From Vibrio neptunius (GTDB taxonomy: Bacteria; Pseudomonadota; Gammaproteobacteria; Enterobacterales; Vibrionaceae), in assembly GCF_000967495.1 (NCBI RefSeq), contig NZ_JXXU01000030.1:27412-91411 (forward strand): a DNA stretch of 64,000 nucleotides, given 5' to 3'. The position numbers and the translations under genes are program-made. Positions 41,818-51,951 of this stretch are shown here, in pieces. The notes under the pieces were generated by a model. The model saw only the letters and a list, made by a program, of their open reading frames with translations, made no database searches and was not told where the DNA came from. Each line of letters starts with the position of its first letter. Positions within the stretch are counted from its first letter, which is position 1.

Positions 41818-44800
41818 AGCAATTCCTCCTGTAGACGACTCGTCAAATCACCAATGTGAGGCGCGTTCATCATGGAGATGTGATCGCCCTTAGTGGTCAA
41901 TACAGTCAGCGGTTGCTCGCTGTATGCCTGCCAACCCAGCCCAGATTCTTTGAGTCGCGTGCGGCCAGTTAAGATCTCTTCGGCTTCCGCCACGACAATA
42001 GGACCAGAATATCGCTGTCCCTGATATTCATCAGTGGCCTTCATATGAGCCTGAAGAATGGCGAGAAAATGCTGGAAATCCTCAGCGCTGATATTATCCG
42101 GCACCAAATTCGCTTTACGAAAACCGGTCAGGAATACCTGTGTTCTTTCCGCTTGTGACATCTTCGCCAATTGCTCGCCCGAGGTACCAAAAGACGTTCC
42201 AGTTAGCCGCTCTACCTTGTAAGCGAAGTAGGCAAGGCGATCATGCTCAGCCATAGTGGCGCTGTTATCGACGTTTACTTGAGGGGCTGGTTGGTCAAAA
42301 ATCAGAACCTTCGGCTGGTTTCCGGTCAAGACCTGAACCTGACACGCCATCTCAAAAGCAAGGGTTCCTCCGAGTGACCAACCACCGATGATCAACTCTG
42401 GACGCTCTGCTAGTTCGCCGAGCTGCTTCACGTAGTACTCAGCTAGCGTCGACACTTGGCGGTTGTACTCAGCTAGCCCCTGAAAATCAGCTACCTGAAC
42501 ACCGTAGACCGGATGTTCTTTGCTCAGCCCCTTCACTAACTCGTCGTAACAAAGCACATTGCCGCCAGCAGGGTGAATAAGCAGTAACGTCGGCTTCTGC
42601 TGAGGATTTCCCTGATTGAGCATCACAATCGAGGAGCCATATTCAAAGCTATCGGATACCTGTTCGATCAGTGTGCTAAGTCGTGCAACACTGCTGTTTT
42701 CCAGTATCTGGCCTAGGGTCAAGGTGGTGGAGAAGGCCTTGTTCACTTCAATCAGCAGTTTCAATGCACTGATGGAATTTCCCCCAAGATTGAAGAACTC
42801 GTCATCAATACCGACCTGCTGAGTGCTCAAGGCTTGCTGAAACAGGATCAGCAAACGAGCTTGCGTTTGATTGTTCGGATGGGAAGAAGCCGATGTCTGT
42901 GTATTCCGCTTAGCCTCAGGCAACCCCTCATAATTGATTTTTCCGCTTGCGGTGATTGGCATAGCGTCGAGCCACATCCACATTTCTGGTTGCATGTAAG
43001 CGGGTAATAGCTGTTTCAGTTCCGTCTTAATCCCTTCCTGATCGCCAGTTTCACCAACAACGACATAAGCGACCAAACGGCTAGAGTCCGCGGTTTGCTG
43101 CTGAACAACCGCTGCGCGTTCAACATTAGTAATCTGGCCCAGCGCCTGTTCAATCTCGGCTAGCTCAACTCGATAGCCACGTACTTTGACCTGACGATCC
43201 AAGCGACCAAGGTATTCAAGGTTGCCATCCGCTAACAGGCGGCCTTTGTCACCAGTACGGTACAGACGCTCACCCGGTAAGTACGGGTGGGGAACAAAGT
43301 GACGCTGTGTTTGCTCATCGAGGCCAAGGTACCCTGAAGCCAACTGCGCTCCACCAATACAAATTTCACCGAGTACGCCAGCAGGAAGCAGTTGTTGGTG
43401 AGCATCGAGAACCAGTACATGACTTCCATCGAGGGCCTGACCAATAGGTGCAACCTGATAACCCAAATCCGCGATGTTGTCAGGAATCGTCAATGTCATC
43501 ACCCCCACCGTGCACTCGGTTGGCCCATAGTGATTGACTATCTGGCAGCTTGGTTTGAGCACTTTGACTTTCTCAATCAGAGAAACTGGTAAACGCTCAC
43601 CGCCAAGCACCAATTTGCGCTCCGGAAGCAGATGCTGCGCGTTCGGGGCGTTCAACAACGCAGACAAATGTGTCGGCGTGATCTTCATACAATCAAGAGG
43701 TTTATCTTTTAGATAATTGGCGAGTTGTTCTGGGCTTTCCAGTAGGCCATTGGTCACTATCTCCAACTCGCCTTGCCCGACCAAAGCTGGGAATAACATG
43801 GTATGCGCCAGATCCGTGGAGAAGGACGACATTAAGCCATAGCGTGCTTTGTGAGTTTGTTCGAGTACTGGAGCAATCGCTCGGCAATAGTGGCTAAGTT
43901 GGGAATGGTGAACACACACACCTTTTGGTGCCCCTGTACTGCCAGAGGTATAAATGATGTACGCTGGTCCATCGCCAAAATCATCTGGCGGATTAGTGCG
44001 TGTTGGTGAGGTGTTACTCGTTTCTGTGTTCAGAATGTCGACCCAATTTAGTGAAGATTGTGTAGCCATTGCTTTTAAAGCAATGGGTACTTCACCTACG
44101 AGTAAAACACGCTTAACTTTAGCATCGTTTAAGATGAAGCCGATTTTAGATTCCGGCAGATTGATGTCGATAGGAAGGTAACAACCACCCGCTTTCAGGG
44201 CGGCTAATATCGCTACCACACTATGCTCACTTTTTTCCATCAGTATCGCGACGGGTTCACCGTGACTCATACCTTGCGAGGCCAGTTGTGCTGCCAACTG
44301 ATTAGCGCGCTCATTAAGAGCGGCGTAGCTCAGTGTGCGGCCTTCACAACGCACTGCCACGTCTTCAGGGCAAGCTAGCGCCTGTTGCTCAAATTGCTGA
44401 TGAACCGGCAACGCTTGACTTGCCTCTGCCGGTAAACATGTCTTCAGCAGAGACTGGCGCTCATCTTCCGTCACCAATGACAAGGCTTGAATCGACTGCT
44501 GTGGGTGCTCAACCAATGCCGTCAATATGGTGTGTAAATCACGCAGCATTCGCTGCACGGTGGCACGTTCAAACAGCGCTGTACTGTAGTTGAATGTGCA
44601 CAATAAACCGTCGCCGTCTTCCTCTATCCATAGGTTGAGATCCAACTTAGACACACCGTAGTCTACTTTGAGTGGCGAATAGCTAAACAAGGTATTGGTT
44701 CGCGAGTGCGGATAAACCTGATAGGTCAGCACCGCCTGATAAAGCGGGTTAACACGTGCATCTCGCGAATAGTCGACCACATCCAGAATACGATTAAACG

Positions 44801-45899
44801 GTACGCTCTGATAGGCAATCGCCTCTTCACTTTCGGCTTTCGCTGCTTCTATCACAGTCGAAAGAGGCAAATCATCATTGAGCGTGAAACGCAGTGGCAG
44901 CGTGTTCATGAACAATCCCATCATTTCCTGCGTCTGGGCGTCACCGCGATTGGCGAAAGGCACACCAATCACAATGTCATTCTGATTACTGTATTTATGC
45001 AGGAGTAACTGGTAGGCCGCCAGCATCAGATGAAAGGTAGTCGCCCCCTGTTTTGCTGCGCAAGACTGAAGCTGATGACAGAAGCCTGCATCAAGTGGAT
45101 AGCTGACATAACTTCCCTCAAAATTGATCGTATCTGGACGAGGGTGATCGGTTGCTAGTTCCAGTACACTTTGAACACCACTGAGCTTATCGCGCCAGTA
45201 GTTGAGACCCTGTTCGTACTTACCTTCTTCAAGACAGCGGCTTTCTTTTAAGGCGTAATCAGTAAACTGCGCTGCATGATCTACCGTCTGGCCAAAGTAA
45301 GTGCCCATGAATTCTTTGAAGCACAAGCTGACGGTCCAACCATCTGAAATAATATGATGGAAGGTCAGCATAATGATGTATTCACCCGGCTGAGTTTTTG
45401 CCATTCGCCAGCGAAACAGTGGTCCTTTAGTCAGGTCAAAATTCTTTCTGCCTTCTTCACGAGCGACTCGCATGACCCACTGATTTTTATCCGCTTCAGG
45501 CATGGCAGTAATGTCATCAAAACCAAAATCGAAACTGGGCTGGTTGTCGATGCACTGGTAAGGCTCGCCATCGACCACTCGGATCGTGGTGCGGAATATG
45601 TCGTGATTATTGACCATTTTCGTCAGAGCGCGTTCGACTCTGTCTTGTTCGAACTCGTGATCAATGTGACAGGTGATCGCCAACGGGTTGTTATAGGCTT
45701 TATTGTCTTCGAGGAATTGATCCAGTGTCCAAATGCTCTTTTGCGCATTGGTCAGAGGGAATATTTTGCGTTTTGGTTCCATTGTTGAACAACGGTTCTC
45801 TTCCATGAGCTGCGCTTTTTTCTGTTTTTTCTCTCTGGCGAGCCTTTTCAGCTCTTCAAGTCCCATAGAGTTCAAAATCTGATTCGTTTTAGTTGTCAT
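41814..45899 (-). CDS. Terminal NRPS module: C-A-PCP-TE, predicted to load aspartate
   Basis: Product of 1361 residues. An N-terminal charged helix (1-35) may be a docking tail for the PKS. C domain 46-480 has an intact HHIISDG at 181-187. A domain is about 495-1000: YIIYTSGSTGAPKGV (649-661), HYGPTECTVG (790-799), YRTGDKG, GRLDRQVKVRGYRVELAEIE, SGKINY. PCP has LGGNS with Ser1042. TE is about 1105-1361, with nucleophile Ser1175 in GGWSLGG, Asp1202 and His1340 in GDHISMM. Aligning the pocket by eye to GrsA gives D-L-T-K-V-G-H-V-G-K, nine of ten positions matching the published aspartate code DLTKVGHIGK. It is the release module, transcribed directly after the PKS and before the pump. Confidence 0.93.
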   Translation of the reverse strand: MTTKTNQILNSMGLEELKRLAREKKQKKAQLMEENRCSTMEPKRKIFPLTNAQKSIWTLDQFLEDNKAYNNPLAITCHIDHEFEQDRVERALTKMVNNHDIFRTTIRVVDGEPYQCIDNQPSFDFGFDDITAMPEADKNQWVMRVAREEGRKNFDLTKGPLFRWRMAKTQPGEYIIMLTFHHIISDGWTVSLCFKEFMGTYFGQTVDHAAQFTDYALKESRCLEEGKYEQGLNYWRDKLSGVQSVLELATDHPRPDTINFEGSYVSYPLDAGFCHQLQSCAAKQGATTFHLMLAAYQLLLHKYSNQNDIVIGVPFANRGDAQTQEMMGLFMNTLPLRFTLNDDLPLSTVIEAAKAESEEAIAYQSVPFNRILDVVDYSRDARVNPLYQAVLTYQVYPHSRTNTLFSYSPLKVDYGVSKLDLNLWIEEDGDGLLCTFNYSTALFERATVQRMLRDLHTILTALVEHPQQSIQALSLVTEDERQSLLKTCLPAEASQALPVHQQFEQQALACPEDVAVRCEGRTLSYAALNERANQLAAQLASQGMSHGEPVAILMEKSEHSVVAILAALKAGGCYLPIDINLPESKIGFILNDAKVKRVLLVGEVPIALKAMATQSSLNWVDILNTETSNTSPTRTNPPDDFGDGPAYIIYTSGSTGAPKGVCVHHSQLSHYCRAIAPVLEQTHKARYGLMSSFSTDLAHTMLFPALVGQGELEIVTNGLLESPEQLANYLKDKPLDCMKITPTHLSALLNAPNAQHLLPERKLVLGGERLPVSLIEKVKVLKPSCQIVNHYGPTECTVGVMTLTIPDNIADLGYQVAPIGQALDGSHVLVLDAHQQLLPAGVLGEICIGGAQLASGYLGLDEQTQRHFVPHPYLPGERLYRTGDKGRLLADGNLEYLGRLDRQVKVRGYRVELAEIEQALGQITNVERAAVVQQQTADSSRLVAYVVVGETGDQEGIKTELKQLLPAYMQPEMWMWLDAMPITASGKINYEGLPEAKRNTQTSASSHPNNQTQARLLILFQQALSTQQVGIDDEFFNLGGNSISALKLLIEVNKAFSTTLTLGQILENSSVARLSTLIEQVSDSFEYGSSIVMLNQGNPQQKPTLLLIHPAGGNVLCYDELVKGLSKEHPVYGVQVADFQGLAEYNRQVSTLAEYYVKQLGELAERPELIIGGWSLGGTLAFEMACQVQVLTGNQPKVLIFDQPAPQVNVDNSATMAEHDRLAYFAYKVERLTGTSFGTSGEQLAKMSQAERTQVFLTGFRKANLVPDNISAEDFQHFLAILQAHMKATDEYQGQRYSGPIVVAEAEEILTGRTRLKESGLGWQAYSEQPLTVLTTKGDHISMMNAPHIGDLTSRLQEELL

Positions 45900-45928
45900 A
45901 GCCGTGCCCTTTACTGTTTGGAAGATTT

Positions 45929-45982
45929 GGCTGCCGTGCGGCAGCCTGAAGGTGATAAACTTCCCGGGCTAATGCCCGGGAA
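45929..45982 (-). other. Two strong hairpins between PKS and terminal NRPS genes
   Basis: TTCCCGGGC/GCCCGGGAA (45961-45969 with 45974-45982) has a four-base loop. GGCTGCC/GGCAGCC (45929-45935 with 45940-45946) has a four-base loop. Both stems are perfect and GC-rich, in an otherwise gapless operon. No U-run follows either, so they look like transcript-processing or stability elements, or partial attenuators, rather than terminators. Confidence 0.7.
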
Positions 45983-45989
45983 ATGGGCG

Positions 45990-48900
45990 CTATTCACTCT
46001 GAAGAACAGATTCAAACGCTTCGATGATCAGGCCGGACAGCCCTCTTACGGTTTGATCCTGATAGAAGAGATCCACTCGAATATCGACTTCAAACTTGGC
46101 TGATACTTTTGACACAATTTGCACCGCCAGCAGCGAGTTACCGCCAAGCTCGACAAAATTGTCATCAACACCAATACCTGAAATACCTAGAATCGACTGC
46201 CAGACTGCAATGATCTCTTTTTCGATATCATTTTCAGGTGCCACATACTCGACTGAGAGTTCTGGACGGGCGTGTCCTTGGCTGACTTCCGCTTCCAGCT
46301 CTGCCAACTGCTCATCTTCCTGTTCAGGAATCGCTTCGTAGATAAGCTGACCTAGATCACTGGTCACCACGACGAGTTGCTCAAACTCTAGGTGTGCAAG
46401 CTGTCGTTTCAGTGCGTCCAGACCTTCATAGAACAGAATATCCTTGTCAGAGACATCGACAGCAACCTGAGTTACAGCAGACGCTGGCGCAGAAGCGGTA
46501 ACCTGATTCTCAGCTTTCATACGTACTAGCGTGTAGTTCTCCAAAACCATCAACGGCTTGCTATCAGCGGATAGGAAGACCACATCCAAGATGATTGTGC
46601 TGTCTTCCGCCTGGTACGGCTGTTTGAGTTTGATGTGCGCGTAGCAATCTCCGTCAAGCGGCGCTAGATAGCTTATCTTGCCGTAGCTGATTGGCAGGTA
46701 GTTGTCTGTCGTGATCAGGTTGATACAGCGAATGGAGACCGAGTCAATTAGCGCAGGGTGATACGGATACTGCTCAAAATCACTCTGGAACTGAGCATCG
46801 AGGTCTTTATGAATCAGCCATTCACCCTCACCTTGCCATGCACACTTAGGGCCATTCCAACGCTCACTGAGCGATAGGAAGGTTTCACCCGTTACGGCAT
46901 TGACGTAATCCTTGCCAGTTAAGTCATCGGGCAATTTGTTTATGCAGCGAGACTGAATCGCTTCAAGTGAATCTACAGCAGCAAGGCTCTCTTCACTCTC
47001 GACACCACGACCGAGGTTGCCCAACGCATGTTCGTCCCACTCGATGTCACGGACGCCACGGCTACGAAGGCTGAAGCTGTAGCCCGCTCCTTCACTGCGT
47101 ACATATAGACGCATTTCACGTGGCCATGCGTTGTGATAAATCGCCGGTTTGGTCAACAGCAAGTTCTTAACCTGAAGCGCTTCCTGAGGTTTGAAGTGAT
47201 TCATCAGGGTATGCAGCATCGACAGTATGGTGGTACCAACCAAGGTCGGTTGATTCGACAAGCTATGCTCGTTGAGTACCCAGTCATTCTGCACATCCAG
47301 ATTGACTCGATACTCTTCTTCCATACCTTTACGGCCGAGCAACGTAAGCAGCCCTGTTGGTTCTAGAAGCGCTTCGTTGGCTTTGTTTTTCTCATCCAAC
47401 TCACGAGCCCATTGAACGGCCATGCCGACATCACCCCATTTGCCCCAGTTGATTGCAATGGTTCGACCGTTTCGATTCTGATTACGGTAGCTGGCAAACA
47501 CATCCATAAAGGCATTGCCAGAACAGTAGTCAATTCGAGCTTCGTCACCGACAATCGAGCTGATGGATGAGAACAACACCATGAAATCAGGCTGGCTATC
47601 TATAGTCAGGTCATCGAGAATCAGGCTACCGAGGATTTTCGGTTCCAAAACACTGGCACAATCTTCATCCGACTTAAGCGGAATGATGCCGCCACCCGCA
47701 ATACCAGCCGTATGGAAAATGCCATCAAAGCGGTCATAGCGTTCAAACACTTCCGACATAGCCACATAATCACAGACGTCCACATTGACTAGGTCAATGG
47801 TGTTACCTTGCTCTTCAAGACGCAGGATGCCCGCCAGTTTTTCACTCATTGGGTCATCGACTGGGTGATTCTGAATCCAGTCATGCCATTGCTCCCGTTC
47901 AGGCAGTCGACTGCGATAGGTCAGAACAAGCGTCGCATTGCTCATTTCCGAGATGTGGCCAGCCACCAGCATACCAAGGCCGCCCAATCCACCAGTGATG
48001 AGATAAACGCCATCATCTTTGAATTGCGCCGGTAAGCCTGGTTCTTGCTCTTTTAAGTTAACCGCCTGATAGTCTTCCTCCCAACGGCATCCACCTCGAT
48101 ACGCTACCAGTTGGCCGTCGGTGTTAATATTGCTCTCTGCAATAAGACAACGAGCTGCCTGCTCTACCGTCCAATGGCCCGAATCATTCGCTAAGTCCGT
48201 AGACCAATCGATATCGACCAAATGGCACTGAACATCTGGGTACTCGTGGTAGAACACACGAGCAGGTCCCACCAACAGTGCTTTCTCAGGCGCGTAAACA
48301 CGTTCCCCAGAGACACTGAAGATATTATTGGTCACCAACAACAGATGAAGATTATCCAACAAGTTCTCATTCACCAGCGCCTGTTGCAGATACAACGGAC
48401 TGTAGAAGGAGTCCAGCTGGTGTTCACGGCATAGTTCAAGGTCGACGTCACCTTGCTCAGGAGAGAGGTTCCACAGATCAACAATGCGGATTGGATTCAT
48501 CTCTTGAGCTTTGATGGCTTTAAGTACTCGGATGTAATCTTCACGAGAGGTTGGGTCAATAACAAAGCTCTTCGTGCTGTCGCCAGTGACGACATTTTCT
48601 TGATAACAGACGCCTTTGAATACAGTCACCACTTGTTGGCCTGATGCCAGAAGCTGAGAATGCAACTGATCAGCGATACCATACTCGTCAGCTAAAACTA
48701 CCCAACAATCATTTTCAGCTTGAGTTTGTTTGCTCGGCATGAAGTCAGCAGGAATGGTTCGCTTCCACGCAGGCATATAGAACCAGTCACCGACATCGGT
48801 TTTCTTGCGTTTCAAACCAGCTTCCACACTGCTACTTGATAGGCTTTCAGCATTACCTGTTTTCAGCTCAGGCAGTTTGAATTCATTTCGTTCGAACGGG

Positions 48901-51518
48901 TAGCCAGGCAGAGGCAGGCGACGTCGGCGCTCATCACCATAGTAAGCTGTCCAGTCAATCTCGATGCCATTCGCCCATAAAGCACCAAGCATTGAGACAA
49001 AATACTCTCCGGAAATCTCGACTTCTTTCGCCGTAGGCAAAGAAGAGAAGATATCAGCATTCGACCCATCTTCTTCACGGAAGTGTTGCTTAGCCGCAGA
49101 CTCCAAAGAACGGCCCGGCCCCACTTCTAAAGCTACAAAACCATCCTGATGATCGGCCATCAAGGTTTTGAATGCATGCGAGAACAACACAGGGTTTCTG
49201 ACATGGCGCACCCAGTAGTCGCTATCTTGTGCTAACTCATCACTGATCCATTCGCCATTTACCGACGAGACGAACGGAATCTGCGGCGCATTCAGCTCAA
49301 TGCCATCGATCACGTCTTTGAACGCTGGCAACATAGGATCCATCATGCTTGAGTGGAAGCCGTGTGACGTATCCAAGTGCTTGCAGAAGATGCCTTCTTC
49401 TTCCAGCTCATATTGGAATGCTTTTATCGCTTCAAGCTCACCCGCCACCACACAGAGCTCTGGGTAGTTGACTGCCGCGATATCCAGTTCACTGTTTGAT
49501 AAGCGCTCTGTGAGCTCAGCTTCTTCCATCAAAACGGCTAACATTGCACCCGCCGGCAGAGCCTGAACCAACTTGCCACGAATCGCGACAGCTTTGAGCG
49601 CATCTTCCAACGAGAACACGCCTGACAAACATGCTGCCACGTACTCACCGACACTGTGACCAATCATCACATCGGGCTGAATGCCCCATGACATCCAAAG
49701 CTGTGCAAGGCTGTACTCAACAACGAACAACGCAGGCTGAGTGAATTGAGTTTCGTTGATACGAGCCGCGGTTTGATCATCTTGTGGGAAGATAATCTCA
49801 CGCAGATCCTGTTCAAGAATTGGCATCAGATACTCGCAGCACTGATCCATCGCTTGTTTAAACACCGGATACGTCTGGTAAAGGTCACGAGACATGTTCG
49901 GATATTGGTTACCCTGCCCCGGGAACATAAACACCATTGGTCGCTTTGATTTGCTTCCAGGTACAATCTGAGAAGGCTTAGCCAGCGCTTCAATGATGGC
50001 GTGACGATCATTGCCAACCACCGAGGTGGAAAATTCGAACTGTTTGCGGCCTACCTGCATGGTATACGCCACGTCCGCAACGTCTGCATCTGGGTTATCT
50101 GTCAGGTAACTTGCTAGACGCTGTTTCATCTCATTCAATGCGTTACGACTGCGGGCTGAGAACGGGATCATGAGTGGCGAGTTATGCGCATCTCCCGGTT
50201 GAGTCTCTGGCGCCGTTTCGAGGATCACACACGCATTGGTACCTCCGACACCAAAGGAGTTGACCAACGCATTGTTTGGCTTGTCCTGCTGTTTAAACGC
50301 CGTCAGTTCAGTGTTCATCACAAACGGGCTGGTTTCAAACTCAATGTTTGGATTCGGCTCAGCATAATGCAGCGAAGCTGGAAGCTGTCCGGATTCTAAT
50401 GCCATTGAGGCTTTAATCAGACTGGCAACGCCCGATGCAGCATCAGTATGGCCGATGTTAGTTTTAACCGAGCCTAAACGGCAGAACTGCTCTTTATCCG
50501 TGAAATGGCGGAAGGTTTGCGACAAAGACGAAAATTCAATCGGGTCGCCCAACGCTGTCGCCGTACCATGCGCTTCAACAAAGCGGATGTTTTCTACATC
50601 AATATCCGCGTTGGAAATCGCCTGCTTCGCAACTTCGACCTGTCCTTCAATGCCTGGCGCCGTGAATCCCGCTTTGAGGCTGCCATCATTGTTGATTGCC
50701 CCACCTTTGATCACTGCGTAGATGTGGTCGCCATCTTTGACTGCGTCTTTAACACGTTTGAGCAGCACAGCGCCGACACCGCGACTAAACACCGTACCAT
50801 TGGCACGAGAATCAAACGCGTAACAGCGTCCATCCGCTGACTCCATACCGCCTTGCATGTATTTGTAGCCGCGGCGCTCCGGTGTATCGATGGATACACC
50901 ACCAGCAACGACAAGGTCACTTTCACGGCTTAACAAGCTGTTAATTCCCATCACCACCGCCACCATTGCGGTTGAACAGGCCGTCTGCACATTCACACTT
51001 GGCCCTTTTAAGTCCAGCTTGTAGGAGACTCGCGTTGTGACATAGTCTTTATCGTTATTGGTCACAACAGACGCGCCGCTGGCAAACTGGCTGACACCCG
51101 GATGGGAATGGACTTTGTTTAAATGCCACGCTGTACCTGTGCCACCAAATACACCCACTTTGCCCGGATAACTCGAAGGCACGTACCCCGCATCTTCAAA
51201 AGCATGCCAACTGCTTTCCAGAAACGCACGGTGTTGAGGATCCATGATTTCCGCGTCACGAGGAGTAATATCAAAGAAGTGCGCATCGAAATGTTGCGCG
51301 TTGCCGAGAATACCTCGGCGAGGAATGTAGTTGGGTGAGGCAATCAATTCTTCATCGACACCCGACTCGCGAAGTTCTTGTTCGCTAAATGTTGTGATGG
51401 TTTCCAGCCCTTCAGCGAGGTTCTTCCAGAACGTCGTGATGTCTTCTGCACCAGGGAATCGGCCTGACATGCCAATAATAGCTATATCTTTATCGCGCAG
51501 TGTTGCTTGGTCTTTCAT
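45990..51518 (-). CDS. Type I polyketide synthase module: KS-AT-KR-(DH-like)-ACP
   Basis: Product of 1842 residues. KS 10-440: Cys181 in VQTACSTAM, His317 in EAHGTA, His357 in NIGHTDA. AT 525-830: MFPGQGNQYP, Ser622 in IGHSVGEY, and HGFH at 719-722, close to the malonyl-type HAFH. A structural KR half is at about 905-1150, then catalytic KR 1165-1375: ITGGLGGLG, SSISS, Tyr1331 and Asn1335. Region 1410-1665 reads as a double-hotdog DH-like domain placed after the KR: His1418 is kept, but the Gly and Pro of HxxxGxxxxP are Asn and Val, and Asp1592 in HPALIDSVSI lacks the usual Gln/His. ACP: LGGNS, Ser1795. It adds one malonate and reduces it to a beta-hydroxyl; dehydration is doubtful. GAGGTAG precedes the ATG. 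Confidence 0.93.
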   Translation of the reverse strand: MKDQATLRDKDIAIIGMSGRFPGAEDITTFWKNLAEGLETITTFSEQELRESGVDEELIASPNYIPRRGILGNAQHFDAHFFDITPRDAEIMDPQHRAFLESSWHAFEDAGYVPSSYPGKVGVFGGTGTAWHLNKVHSHPGVSQFASGASVVTNNDKDYVTTRVSYKLDLKGPSVNVQTACSTAMVAVVMGINSLLSRESDLVVAGGVSIDTPERRGYKYMQGGMESADGRCYAFDSRANGTVFSRGVGAVLLKRVKDAVKDGDHIYAVIKGGAINNDGSLKAGFTAPGIEGQVEVAKQAISNADIDVENIRFVEAHGTATALGDPIEFSSLSQTFRHFTDKEQFCRLGSVKTNIGHTDAASGVASLIKASMALESGQLPASLHYAEPNPNIEFETSPFVMNTELTAFKQQDKPNNALVNSFGVGGTNACVILETAPETQPGDAHNSPLMIPFSARSRNALNEMKQRLASYLTDNPDADVADVAYTMQVGRKQFEFSTSVVGNDRHAIIEALAKPSQIVPGSKSKRPMVFMFPGQGNQYPNMSRDLYQTYPVFKQAMDQCCEYLMPILEQDLREIIFPQDDQTAARINETQFTQPALFVVEYSLAQLWMSWGIQPDVMIGHSVGEYVAACLSGVFSLEDALKAVAIRGKLVQALPAGAMLAVLMEEAELTERLSNSELDIAAVNYPELCVVAGELEAIKAFQYELEEEGIFCKHLDTSHGFHSSMMDPMLPAFKDVIDGIELNAPQIPFVSSVNGEWISDELAQDSDYWVRHVRNPVLFSHAFKTLMADHQDGFVALEVGPGRSLESAAKQHFREEDGSNADIFSSLPTAKEVEISGEYFVSMLGALWANGIEIDWTAYYGDERRRRLPLPGYPFERNEFKLPELKTGNAESLSSSSVEAGLKRKKTDVGDWFYMPAWKRTIPADFMPSKQTQAENDCWVVLADEYGIADQLHSQLLASGQQVVTVFKGVCYQENVVTGDSTKSFVIDPTSREDYIRVLKAIKAQEMNPIRIVDLWNLSPEQGDVDLELCREHQLDSFYSPLYLQQALVNENLLDNLHLLLVTNNIFSVSGERVYAPEKALLVGPARVFYHEYPDVQCHLVDIDWSTDLANDSGHWTVEQAARCLIAESNINTDGQLVAYRGGCRWEEDYQAVNLKEQEPGLPAQFKDDGVYLITGGLGGLGMLVAGHISEMSNATLVLTYRSRLPEREQWHDWIQNHPVDDPMSEKLAGILRLEEQGNTIDLVNVDVCDYVAMSEVFERYDRFDGIFHTAGIAGGGIIPLKSDEDCASVLEPKILGSLILDDLTIDSQPDFMVLFSSISSIVGDEARIDYCSGNAFMDVFASYRNQNRNGRTIAINWGKWGDVGMAVQWARELDEKNKANEALLEPTGLLTLLGRKGMEEEYRVNLDVQNDWVLNEHSLSNQPTLVGTTILSMLHTLMNHFKPQEALQVKNLLLTKPAIYHNAWPREMRLYVRSEGAGYSFSLRSRGVRDIEWDEHALGNLGRGVESEESLAAVDSLEAIQSRCINKLPDDLTGKDYVNAVTGETFLSLSERWNGPKCAWQGEGEWLIHKDLDAQFQSDFEQYPYHPALIDSVSIRCINLITTDNYLPISYGKISYLAPLDGDCYAHIKLKQPYQAEDSTIILDVVFLSADSKPLMVLENYTLVRMKAENQVTASAPASAVTQVAVDVSDKDILFYEGLDALKRQLAHLEFEQLVVVTSDLGQLIYEAIPEQEDEQLAELEAEVSQGHARPELSVEYVAPENDIEKEIIAVWQSILGISGIGVDDNFVELGGNSLLAVQIVSKVSAKFEVDIRVDLFYQDQTVRGLSGLIIEAFESVLQSE

Positions 51519-51579
51519 ATGCTACCTCACGGGTTGTATGTCGTATATATTTGTACTTATTTCGGCAAAAACGGCCCCT

Positions 51580-51599
51580 CTCCTTTGAAAAGAAAGGAG
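51580..51599 (-). other. Hairpin in the PCP-PKS intergenic region
   Basis: CTCCTTT (51580-51586), six-base loop, AAAGGAG (51593-51599). It lies 62 bases before the PKS start. It does not cover the PKS ribosome site. No T-run follows. Confidence 0.45.
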
Positions 51600-51657
51600 T
51601 GTTTCAATCAGCGAATAAAATGAATTTGTCTTCTAGGTAAAACTATTTAGCGAAGTT

Positions 51658-51933
51658 TTAATTCGATTTTTCTAATAACACCTGAGGGTATTTTTTAGAT
51701 ATATTCTTACTTAGCGAATCCACTGTAGGACATTGAAATAACTCGATAATATTAATCGGAATTCCAAGCTGTCTTTTTATTTCCCTGTGTACTTTGCTCA
51801 TTAATAATGAGTTGCCTCCTGCATCAAAGAAGTTCTCATCTCGGGCAATTTTTTTAACGTCTAAAACCGATTGCCAGATTGAGAGAACACGGTTTTCAAT
51901 TTCAGGTGTCATATTGGGTTTGTTATTCGACAT
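51658..51933 (-). CDS. Free-standing peptidyl/acyl carrier protein
   Basis: Product of 91 residues with the four-helix carrier fold. Helix 1 is ENRVLSIWQSVLDVKKI. The phosphopantetheine site is FFDAGGNSLLMSKVHREI, with Ala in place of the usual Leu before GG and Ser at residue 43. Helix 3 is IPINIIELFQCPTVDSLSK. The start of the fold and the WQSVLDV segment are of the PCP type. It lies 18 bases after the free-standing adenylation gene and is almost certainly its loading partner, offering an aminoacyl thioester to the C domain of the upstream NRPS protein or passing the dipeptide to the KS. Confidence 0.9.
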   Translation of the reverse strand: MSNNKPNMTPEIENRVLSIWQSVLDVKKIARDENFFDAGGNSLLMSKVHREIKRQLGIPINIIELFQCPTVDSLSKNISKKYPQVLLEKSN

Positions 51934-51951
51934 AGTGCTAGAACCTTTTTG

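Noticed and set aside
45354..45788. 144-residue plus-strand open frame inside the terminal NRPS gene
   Set aside because: It lies fully antisense to the conserved C domain, has no ribosome site and no recognisable pattern; it is a shadow of the coding frame.
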